Shown here: in pieces, positions 1 to 5,107 of the stretch
Layout of the letters: each line of letters starts with the position of its first letter
How positions within the stretch are numbered: position 1 is the stretch's first letter
Source of the DNA: Marinagarivorans sp. UBA5870
Lineage (GTDB): Bacteria; Pseudomonadota; Gammaproteobacteria; Pseudomonadales; Cellvibrionaceae
Assembly: GCA_002432555.1 (NCBI GenBank)
Contig: DJFO01000275.1
Span: 2,410 to 7,966, forward strand
Length of the DNA stretch: 5,557 bases
Direction of reading: 5' to 3'
Notes under the pieces: model-generated
What the model was told of the DNA's origin: nothing
What the model saw: only the letters and a program-made list of their open reading frames with translations
Databases searched by the model: none
Made by a program: the position numbers and the translations under genes

Positions 1-53
1 GAGGAGCTGCTCGATGACGATGAGCTGGAGGAACTTGAACTGCTGCTCGTCGA
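1..53 (-). repeat. Polyserine linker 2 of the lipoprotein, cut by window edge
   Basis: The stretch encodes residues 402-418, all serine except Thr403, directly after the malectin-like domain, and is still open at position 1. It shares short words such as AGCAGCTC and TCATCGTC with linker 1 but is not a copy of it. Its presence implies at least one more domain beyond the window. Confidence 0.85.
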
Positions 54-1256
54 TGGTTCCGCTTTTTCCACTACCACGGCCGATACGGTCGCGTTGTCGA
101 CGCTGGCGGTGAAGTCGATGGTCAAGCCGCCGTCCTCGACCACAACGCTCTCGGCAGTGACATCAAACGCCGAGTTGGCGCCGACCATGAAAAAGATATC
201 CAGGTCATTGACCACGGGCTGTCCTTCGACGGTGACGTCGAAGACCCGTGCGGCAGCTGCCTGCCAATACATTTCCACCATTTTCAAGGTGACGTCATAG
301 ACGCCGTTGGCGACGGGCAGCTCATAGCTGAAAGTACCCCAACGCTCGCCGGCGTAGAGACTTTCATCGTCGGTGCCGCCGATGGCTGCGAGGGTACCGG
401 CGAGATTGCCGGCGCTGGCGAATGGAATATCCGACTGGAATGCGACACCCACACTGCTTTCATAGGGGATGGCGCCCGCGCGGATGGCAAAGACAATGTC
501 ATCCTGCGGGTCAGCGTCCGGCTGCGGCATGAGTTTGCCGATGCGGAAATAGTCGAAATTGATTTCGCCGCCGACGAATTCAACCCGAATCGTCGAAGGA
601 CCACTGTTGAAGGCCACCGCCGGAACCGTCAGCTCCGCGAAGGACAAAAATCCATTCACCGGAACGTCCAAGGTGCCCGCAAGAGTACCGTTGACCAGCA
701 CGCGCACGGCTTTACCCTCGGAGCCGGCGCCCAATGCCAAGGTCAGATCGTGGTTGCCGCCCGCGGCCAGGTTGACGTCGTACTCGAGCCACTCACCCGG
801 CTCGGTCCAGCCTACGTCACAGGTACCGCCACTGTTGGGGTTGCCGAGACCCAGGTCCACGGCACTGTCGCTATCGCAGTCGCCGAGTTGGTCTTCGGTC
901 GTATCACTGAAGCGGGCAAAGTCTTCTGACTCGACCACCACGGGCAATCCCACAGGCGCGCCGCTGGATGAAGAAGAGCTGGAGCTGCTGCTGGATGACG
1001 AAGAGCTGCTCGACGATGTACTGCTGGAAGATGAGCTTGACGATGAACTGCTCGTGACCTCACCGCTGGAGGAGGATGACGAACTGCTCGACGAACTGGA
1101 ACTGCTTGAACCTGATGAAGACCCGCCATGGGTGACAAACAGGCTGTCACCACCACAGGCGCTCAAGGCTGCCACTGCAAAACCTACGGTCAGTGCGCGC
1201 AAAGATTTTCGCGCTGCACTATGCAACCCAAGAGATTGCAACCCAATAGAAAACAT
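1..1256 (-). CDS. Polyserine-linked CBM6 + malectin-domain lipoprotein (C-terminus beyond window)
   Basis: The reading frame is open from ATG at 1256 to the window edge (418 codons), so the protein is incomplete at its C-terminus. Residues 1-34 form a lipoprotein signal peptide: basic R16/K17/R20, a hydrophobic ALTVGFAVAA stretch, and lipobox LSAC with Cys34. Gly at +2 suggests outer-membrane sorting. Residues 46-98 are a serine-rich linker. Residues ~106-241 resemble carbohydrate-binding module family 6: VESEDF start, DTT, GWTEPGEWLEYDV core, and INFDYFRIG end; C127 and C146 may pair. Residues ~253-398 resemble a malectin/CBM57-type domain: FAIRAG, GGTDDESLY, ERWGTFSYELP, RVFDVTVEG, and a final VSAVVVEK strand. 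A second polyserine run starts at 402 and continues off the window. No catalytic domain is visible; in Cellvibrionaceae such linkers often precede a glycoside hydrolase, lyase or esterase, but that is only expectation here. The likely role is binding polysaccharide at the cell surface. Domain calls come from motif reading, not a profile search. Confidence 0.9.
   Translation of the reverse strand, partial: MFSIGLQSLGLHSAARKSLRALTVGFAVAALSACGGDSLFVTHGGSSSGSSSSSSSSSSSSSSSGEVTSSSSSSSSSSSTSSSSSSSSSSSSSSSSSSGAPVGLPVVVESEDFARFSDTTEDQLGDCDSDSAVDLGLGNPNSGGTCDVGWTEPGEWLEYDVNLAAGGNHDLTLALGAGSEGKAVRVLVNGTLAGTLDVPVNGFLSFAELTVPAVAFNSGPSTIRVEFVGGEINFDYFRIGKLMPQPDADPQDDIVFAIRAGAIPYESSVGVAFQSDIPFASAGNLAGTLAAIGGTDDESLYAGERWGTFSYELPVANGVYDVTLKMVEMYWQAAAARVFDVTVEGQPVVNDLDIFFMVGANSAFDVTAESVVVEDGGLTIDFTASVDNATVSAVVVEKAEPSTSSSSSSSSSSSSSSS
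963..1121 (-). repeat. Polyserine linker 1 of the lipoprotein
   Basis: This stretch encodes residues 46-98: serine runs of 3, 15, 11 and 18 residues, broken only by Gly49, GEVT (65-68) and Thr80. All six serine codons (TCN and AGY) are used in mixed order, so it is not a simple trinucleotide expansion. Polyserine linkers are flexible spacers between secretion signal and binding or catalytic modules in Saccharophagus- and Teredinibacter-type enzymes. Confidence 0.9.
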
Positions 1257-1264
1257 GATGAACA

Positions 1265-1270
1265 CTCCCC
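1265..1270 (-). promoter_or_regulatory. Ribosome binding site of the CBM6/malectin lipoprotein
   Basis: On the minus strand GGGGAG lies 8 nt before the ATG at 1256. It supports this start, which also gives a well-formed lipoprotein signal peptide. No other ATG lies between this site and the lipobox. Confidence 0.65.
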
Positions 1271-1368
1271 ATAAGTGTTTAATACGACTGCACACACAGG
1301 TGCGGGGTCGCGGCACTACCTATTTGTTGTCATGCATTTTGGCAGCAAAAAACCGTGTCGCCGTTCGA

Positions 1369-1383
1369 CGCGTTGTCAACGCG
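1369..1383. promoter_or_regulatory. 15-bp palindrome, possible operator
   Basis: CGCGTTG and CAACGCG are perfect inverted 7-mers around a single central T. On the minus strand the palindrome contains TTGACA (1379 to 1374), a perfect -35 hexamer, but no good -10 lies 16-18 bp downstream of it. It sits about 115 bp before the start of the lipoprotein gene, where an operator would be expected. That it is a regulator site is inference. Confidence 0.3.
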
Positions 1384-1628
1384 GCGGCGCTGCCGAAAAT
1401 ACTTTTCGCAATAGCCGGAACCCAAGGTGTGCAATTTTTTGTTATCGAGGTGCGGTACAGCTGAACCCTGCTGCCTCAGATCGCCTGTTAAGTTTAGTAA
1501 AGTGTGAAAGTCGGGGTAAAAAATGCATCACACAAATGTATGGGTTCGATCTTTGCCAGTTAAAAAGCGCGGGATGGATCACAAATTTGAGCGGAATTAT
1601 CTGGGGCCATTTCGCCCACGTGGCAGTG

Positions 1629-1650
1629 AAAAGTGACACATATCACATGA
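1629..1650. promoter_or_regulatory. Candidate CRP/Vfr-type binding site
   Basis: The half-sites AGTGA (1632-1636) and TCACA (1643-1647), separated by 6 bp, match the CRP consensus TGTGA-N6-TCACA at nine of ten core positions, with A-rich sequence on the left. The site centre is about 143 bp before the small exported-protein gene at 1783 and about 385 bp before the lipoprotein start at 1256. Distance therefore favours the rightward gene, although a long leader to the left cannot be excluded. Catabolite-type control would fit a polysaccharide degrader. No transcription start could be placed. Confidence 0.4.
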
Positions 1651-1782
1651 AATCCAAATTTGCTTCACAGAGCAAAAGAAGGGGCCTGTTCCCTTTCGAC
1701 CGCCTTCACAAAATTTGGATAGATATTCGCGGTGCGGAAGGGAACGGTTAAACTGGGCAGAATTTATTCGAGAGTCTAAGAG

Positions 1783-2142
1783 ATGTCCTTATTTAAGCCA
1801 TGTTTTCTCTTATTGGTGATTTTGTTCGGGGCCTTCGCCCACGCGGATGGTCCGCGGGGTTCGTGGGAAAACGCCACCAATGGCGACATCATGGGCCTGA
1901 CCCTAATCGACGGCAAACAGTGTTCTATCTATGTGGAGCGCGCCCTGCAAAAACGCTCCGTCCGGGCGTGTAAATACGAGCCCTTTGAGGATCGCTACCT
2001 CGTTTTTTTAGTGAATGAACAGGGCGTTTGCGGGAGCGAAGCGGACTTTGAATTTGTTTATGAGGCACAAGCCCCACTGATCCGTTTGTTGGTCGGCCAA
2101 TCGGAAATCATTCTGCAACAGGTAGTCACGCAAGGGGACTAG
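1783..2142 (+). CDS. Small exported protein of unknown function
   Basis: The gene encodes 119 residues. Residues 1-21 are a typical Sec signal peptide (K5, hydrophobic FLLLVILFGAFA, probable cleavage after AHA), so the mature protein of about 98 residues should be periplasmic or secreted. The mature part begins GSWENATNGDI and is predicted to be mostly beta strand. It holds three cysteines (47, 63, 83), so one disulfide plus a free thiol is possible. It has no catalytic motif I recognise and I assign no family; a small lipocalin-like or other beta-sandwich fold is conceivable but unsupported. GAGAG at 1770-1774 sits 8 nt before the ATG as a modest ribosome binding site. The gene stands alone: divergent from the lipoprotein, convergent with the small basic gene, and followed closely by a hairpin. 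Confidence 0.8.
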   Translation: MSLFKPCFLLLVILFGAFAHADGPRGSWENATNGDIMGLTLIDGKQCSIYVERALQKRSVRACKYEPFEDRYLVFLVNEQGVCGSEADFEFVYEAQAPLIRLLVGQSEIILQQVVTQGD

Positions 2143-2150
2143 GAGACTAG

Positions 2151-2176
2151 TCGCGCATGAAGGACTTCATGCGCGA
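2151..2176. terminator. Perfect 12-bp inverted repeat between convergent genes
   Basis: TCGCGCATGAAG (2151-2162) is repeated exactly inverted as CTTCATGCGCGA (2165-2176) with only GA between. It begins 8 nt after the stop of the exported-protein gene and 38 nt beyond the stop of the convergent small gene, the usual place for a bidirectional terminator. Neither strand has a T-run after the stem, so a classical intrinsic terminator is not shown. It may instead block 3' exonucleases or bind a protein. Confidence 0.5.
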
Positions 2177-2214
2177 AACAATGAGTGGCAAGCGGCTCGC
2201 TGGCGGCCGTTGCA

Positions 2215-2376
2215 TTAATGGCTTTTCTTCGACCGCCTGTCGCCTTTGCGCCTATCCTGTTGAATTCCCGACGGCAGACCTTTAGGGGATTTGCGTCGAT
2301 CAGAATTTTGACGTTCTTCTAGAGCATCTTCGAGCTGATTCAGCAGCATATTCGCTGGCAAAATTTTATCTTTCAT
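2215..2376 (-). CDS. 53-residue basic protein with DRRK/DRR repeats
   Basis: The ATG at 2376 opens a 53-codon frame ending in TAA. AGAAGG (2381-2386 read on the minus strand) lies 4 nt before the ATG, a good ribosome binding site at slightly short spacing. Residues 7-24 (PANMLLNQLEDALEERQN) look like an amphipathic helix. The rest is basic and disordered-looking: DRRK at 26-29 and 41-44, and DRRS at 46-49. There are no cysteines, signal peptide or membrane segment, so it is probably cytoplasmic. Clustered D-R-R motifs occur in many small uncharacterised proteobacterial proteins; I know no assigned function, and nucleic-acid binding through the arginines is only a guess. Ribosome site, codon use and protein-like composition support a real gene; conservation would settle it. 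Confidence 0.6.
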   Translation of the reverse strand: MKDKILPANMLLNQLEDALEERQNSDRRKSPKGLPSGIQQDRRKGDRRSKKSH

Positions 2377-2755
2377 CGCACCTTCTCTTCGCTTTCTCTC
2401 GCACAGGCCGGAGCCCGACCGCCAAATTTCTCCTGCGAAAAATGCCGGAAACGCGCTGCGGATTCATCCAAAAACGGCGAGCACGATCGAAGTATAGACC
2501 AGGGTTCGGCAAACGATTCCGCAATTGACGCGAGTTTTATGCCGATTTTTCATAAACGGCAGCGGTGCGGTGCAGAGTTTTGCGCAGTTGATTTCATCCT
2601 AAAATCTTCAGCTATAACTCCAGAATTTTATGTACCTCCGCGCCATACATGAGCCTGCATGTGTCCCTACGCCGGAACTCTTTTCACGGGTGACGACAGC
2701 ACTTACCTCGAGTTGGTTAGTCTAGAATCGCGTTTTTATCTTGGCCTCACTTCCC
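2377..2755. other. Intergenic region between divergent genes, no supported gene
   Basis: The 379 bp hold no convincing coding sequence. A frame starting at ATG 2659 overlaps the permease in another frame and is rejected. TATACT on the minus strand (2496 to 2491) is a good -10 hexamer for the small basic gene, about 115 nt before its start, but has no clear -35 partner. Candidate rightward promoter elements lie at 2588-2618. TAGAAT at 2723-2728 is a second rightward -10-like hexamer that would give a leader of only about 20 nt. No RNA gene is recognised. Confidence 0.5.
2588..2618 (+). promoter_or_regulatory. Possible promoter of the AEC permease
   Basis: TTGATT (2588-2593, 4 of 6 to the -35 consensus) and TATAAC (2613-2618, 5 of 6 to the -10) are separated by 19 bp, longer than the ideal 17. 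Transcription would begin near 2625, giving a leader of about 130 nt. TAGAAT at 2723-2728 is a competing -10. Confidence 0.3.
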
Positions 2756-3652
2756 ATGTCGAACCTGTTGCTCGCCCTGGTCTGCCTGTTTCTCGGCAAG
2801 ATGCTCCAGAACCTCAAACAATTTCCGGAGTCGTCCGGCCAAATACTCAATGCCTACGTTATTTATGTAGCATTGCCCGCGCTCATTTTGCTGCAAATCC
2901 CCAAACTCTCTTTTAGCTGGCAAATACTTACACCCGTGCTTGTCGCCTGGGTGGTGATGGGAATCAGTGCGGTGTTGGGCTGGTGTATCGCCCGGTACTT
3001 CCCATGGTCACGCGCGATCACCGGGGCCTTATTGCTGGTGATCACCCTCGGGAACACTAGCTTTATTGGTTTTCCTCTCATCGAGGCCCATCTCGGACGT
3101 GAGGCCCTCCCCTACGCGATCCTTTACGATCAACTGGGAACCTTCCTCGCGTTCAACACCCTGGGAATCGCCATCGCGACCCGCTACTCGCCGGTCGAGC
3201 GGGGTTACCGTGAGCCCCTCTGGCGGACCCTATTTAAGTTTCCGCCTTTCCTCGCGTTGCTCAGTGGATTTCTGCTGAGTTTCGCCACTGTGCCCGATGT
3301 AATCTCCGGAGTATTACAGCGAATTGGCGACACCCTCGTGCCTGTTGTCATGGTCGCGGTTGGCTTGCAATGGCGGCTGCGCGTCGAAGCAACACAGCAT
3401 GGAATTATCGTTTTCGCGCTCGTGTTTGTTTTGTTGATTAAGCCGATGATCGCCCTGGGCTTGGTCCAGTTGGGCAATCCGGATTCTCTTTTAGCCAAAA
3501 CAACGGTGCTCGAGGCAGCAATGCCAGCCATGATTTCCACCAGCGCGTTGGCCGCCACCTATCAGCTAGCCCCGCGCTTGGTGGCCGCGGTTATTGGCTA
3601 TAGTCTGCTGCTGTCCTTTGGGACTGTGTGGCTCTGGAGTTTCATAGTCTGA
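2756..3652 (+). CDS. AEC-family (auxin efflux carrier type) permease
   Basis: The protein has 298 residues, the usual length for bacterial AEC transporters (Mem_trans family), inner-membrane permeases of the bile/arsenite/riboflavin transporter superfamily. Known members move organic acids such as malate or malonate, or other small anions; the substrate here cannot be read. About ten hydrophobic segments lie in two halves separated by a hydrophilic loop around residues 143-158. Family-typical segments are LGNTSFIGFP (98-107, the broken helix of the first half), YDQLGTFLAFNTLG just after it, and LEAAMP (252-257) followed by ISTSALAATYQL in the second half. I chose ATG 2756 because it gives the short N-terminus (MSNLLLALVCLFLGKML) normal for the family; an in-frame TTG at 2741 would add five residues. 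Neither start has a good Shine-Dalgarno sequence. The gene appears monocistronic and converges on the metallopeptidase, with no sequence link to its function. Confidence 0.9.
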   Translation: MSNLLLALVCLFLGKMLQNLKQFPESSGQILNAYVIYVALPALILLQIPKLSFSWQILTPVLVAWVVMGISAVLGWCIARYFPWSRAITGALLLVITLGNTSFIGFPLIEAHLGREALPYAILYDQLGTFLAFNTLGIAIATRYSPVERGYREPLWRTLFKFPPFLALLSGFLLSFATVPDVISGVLQRIGDTLVPVVMVAVGLQWRLRVEATQHGIIVFALVFVLLIKPMIALGLVQLGNPDSLLAKTTVLEAAMPAMISTSALAATYQLAPRLVAAVIGYSLLLSFGTVWLWSFIV

Positions 3653-3687
3653 GATTGGTGTGACGGGGGAATTGACTGGCGAAGCGC

Positions 3688-3711
3688 GTGAGGGTCCTGG
3701 TGGACCCTCGC
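3688..3711. terminator. Hairpin between convergent permease and metallopeptidase genes
   Basis: GAGGGTCC (3690-3697) pairs perfectly with GGACCCTC (3702-3709) around the loop TGGT, extended by one G-T wobble and one G-C pair. It lies 35 nt after the permease stop and about 70 nt beyond the metallopeptidase stop. There is no T-run on either strand, so termination activity is inferred from position and stability. Confidence 0.45.
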
Positions 3712-3714
3712 TGA

Positions 3715-3740
3715 TCCCAGGCGCGGAACGAGTCCTGGGA
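3715..3740. terminator. Second hairpin in the convergent gap
   Basis: TCCCAGG (3715-3721) pairs with CCTGGGA (3734-3740) around a 12-nt loop. It follows the first hairpin by 3 nt and lies about 40 nt beyond the metallopeptidase stop on the minus strand. It lacks a T-tract. The tandem pair probably insulates the two opposing transcripts. Confidence 0.35.
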
Positions 3741-3780
3741 CTGGGGTTTGTGGCGAGTGAAATTCAATCATCGCCCCGCG

Positions 3781-5082
3781 TCATTGCGCCGGCACCACCG
3801 CCAGGCGGTCCATTACGATCTCCACGCCAGCGGGAGGTCCGTAGACCACCACCGCGTCCACCTGTCCCGAAGATATCGCAAAGCTTTGGTTCAACTGCGT
3901 CATCTCATTAGGCGTTGCGGACACCGGGTTGAGGTACAGGTAGTAGCTCCCGCGGGTAGTGCGGACACGCAGGGCAACTCGCACTGTTTCGCGCGAGCTA
4001 CCGCGCACCGCGAACTCGCCTTTGAACTGGTAGTTCACCCGAGCCTGTAGGGGGCGCGTGAGAATCTGGGTGGCTCCGCTTGAATAGCTGGTGCGTCCGC
4101 TCACGACCAGTTTGTTTTCCAAGCAGTCTCCTTTGGCAAAAGCTTCTATTTGCAGGCTTGAGGATCCCGATTGCCAAGCTTCGAGTGAATCGAACTCCCC
4201 GTTTTGCAGAAGATTGTTGGACAGCGAGGGCGCTGGACAGTATTCCAGCGGCAAGTCGCCGCCGTCGTCTACACCGGGGAGTGAGGGTAACTCCACCCGA
4301 GTCGGTCGAAAGGCCGCAATTTGTGCACCGAGCGCCACCAAGCTGGCTGCCGAGTCGGCGCCGTTCGTGAGATTTCGGTCCATCCCACAGGCGAGGTCGA
4401 CGCACTCGAATATATTCGGATTTGAGAAAACCGGAAGTTGGTTGGTGGTGCCGAAGGATTGTGGATAGGCCATGACGGTACTGAACAGCCCGTCGACCCC
4501 ATAGCCTCGCGCCCAAGGCCAAACGCCTCCCGGGCTGTTTTGTTTAGCGGAATGACCGAGCCCCATATTGTGGCCAAGTTCGTGCGCAAAGGTATCTATG
4601 CCACAGTCAATTCCCACGAGACTAAATCCCGCCGCTGCCGCATTGCTATAGAACTTTCCAGTACTGCTTTGACCCTGAGGTATGTATCCGATACCGCAGA
4701 CGTAACCGCCGGACACCTCTTGCCGTAAATTTAACAAGGTAACCAAATCCGCGCCGGTTTCTTCCCGCAGCCCCGCCACCATGGTGTCGCGGCTGAAACT
4801 GGATAAATTCGCCTCGGTCACGCGCTCGTAAGGAACGTCGACTCGTTTTGCACCCACCAGCCGCAACTGCAGGTCCACCTGGCTATTTTTGTACGCGGTG
4901 TTGGCGTAAGCGATATAGGAGGATATGCGGGCGTTGATGTCAGCCCCGCTGCGCGTATTTAGTGCTTGGGGTGTATAAAGCACGAGGACGTCCACAACTT
5001 CCGCCGAGGCGGCCGCGCTTGCCATGGTCATACCGGCGAGCAAAGCGGATCGAATAATACTGCTGAATTTATTCAAGAACAT
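3781..5082 (-). CDS. Secreted reprolysin-like zinc metallopeptidase with C-terminal CBM-like domain
   Basis: The 433-residue protein begins with a Sec signal peptide (K5, R11, hydrophobic ALLAGMTMASAA, probable cleavage after ASA at 27). The catalytic domain follows at once (~28-258): VVDVLVLYTPQA start, YANTAYKNSQVDLQLRLV, ADLVTLL, and a metzincin zinc site HELGHNMGLGH with ligands His167, His171, His177 and catalytic Glu168. The Met-turn is VMAYP with Met204. This matches bacterial M12B-like (reprolysin-like) peptidases. A linker rich in Pro, Gly and Asp (260-285) leads to a ~145-residue jelly-roll-type domain (287-430; NLLQNGEFDSLEAWQSG start, MDRLAVV end) resembling CBM4/9/22-type modules, probably for substrate binding. 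Cysteines 129, 160, 227, 232, 282 and 320 could form disulfides. No propeptide lies between signal and catalytic domain, which is unusual. AGG 7 nt before the ATG is a weak ribosome site; the gene is probably co-transcribed with the gene ending at 5106. Confidence 0.92.
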   Translation of the reverse strand: MFLNKFSSIIRSALLAGMTMASAAASAEVVDVLVLYTPQALNTRSGADINARISSYIAYANTAYKNSQVDLQLRLVGAKRVDVPYERVTEANLSSFSRDTMVAGLREETGADLVTLLNLRQEVSGGYVCGIGYIPQGQSSTGKFYSNAAAAGFSLVGIDCGIDTFAHELGHNMGLGHSAKQNSPGGVWPWARGYGVDGLFSTVMAYPQSFGTTNQLPVFSNPNIFECVDLACGMDRNLTNGADSAASLVALGAQIAAFRPTRVELPSLPGVDDGGDLPLEYCPAPSLSNNLLQNGEFDSLEAWQSGSSSLQIEAFAKGDCLENKLVVSGRTSYSSGATQILTRPLQARVNYQFKGEFAVRGSSRETVRVALRVRTTRGSYYLYLNPVSATPNEMTQLNQSFAISSGQVDAVVVYGPPAGVEIVMDRLAVVPAQ

Positions 5083-5088
5083 AAATAA

Positions 5089-5107
5089 ACCTGATTTTTA
5101 CCTGATT
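5089..5107 (-). repeat. Direct repeat AATCAGGT x2 in the gene junction
   Basis: On the minus strand AATCAGGT occurs twice (5107-5100 and 5096-5089) with AAA between. The first copy overlaps the TAA stop of the upstream gene; the second supplies the AGG that serves as a weak ribosome binding site 7 nt before the metallopeptidase ATG. It may be chance or may influence re-initiation between the two genes. Confidence 0.4.

Larger units (their letters stand above)
1257..1782. other. Divergent intergenic region, no supported gene
   Basis: The stretch of 526 bp lies between two divergently transcribed genes for exported proteins. It is AT-richer than its neighbours and carries a CRP-like palindrome (1629-1650) and a GC-rich palindrome containing TTGACA on the minus strand (1369-1383). 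Frames are open here on both strands (plus 1275-1751, minus 1442-1639), but they have no clear ribosome binding site, signal or domain, and I do not call them genes. I could not find a convincing matched -35/-10 pair for either flanking gene; TTCGCG-17-TAAACT at 1726-1754 is a weak option for the rightward gene. Confidence 0.6.

Noticed and set aside
1..1121. CRISPR or tandem DNA repeat suggested by recurring GAGCTGCT/GACGA words
   Set aside because: The words come from serine codons in two polyserine linkers; there are no regular repeat-spacer units.
559..1464. 301-codon plus-strand frame rich in Asp, Glu and Leu
   Set aside because: Its acidic D/E/L stretch is simply the antisense of the polyserine linker; the minus-strand frame has lipobox, CBM6 and malectin features and a ribosome site.
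1442..1639. 65-codon minus-strand frame in the same intergenic region
   Set aside because: It is short, has no ribosome site, and shows no recognisable feature.
1275..1751. 158-codon plus-strand frame in the divergent intergenic region
   Set aside because: There is no ribosome binding site, its composition is not protein-like, it has no domain or signal, and it overlaps the probable control sites of both flanking genes.
2491..2496. TATACT as a full promoter for the small basic gene
   Set aside because: The hexamer is good, but no -35 match is found at 16-18 bp; TTGCCG nearby is only 10 bp away.
2659..2916. 85-codon plus-strand frame starting before the permease
   Set aside because: It overlaps the first ~160 bp of the permease in another frame; the permease frame has clear membrane helices and family motifs.
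3660..4050. Two plus-strand frames over the convergent gap and the 3' end of the peptidase gene
   Set aside because: They are Pro/Arg/Gly-rich low-complexity translations antisense to the CBM-like domain, with no ribosome site.
4269..4589. Minus-strand frame inside the peptidase gene in another phase
   Set aside because: It lies wholly within the catalytic-domain coding sequence and encodes nothing recognisable.
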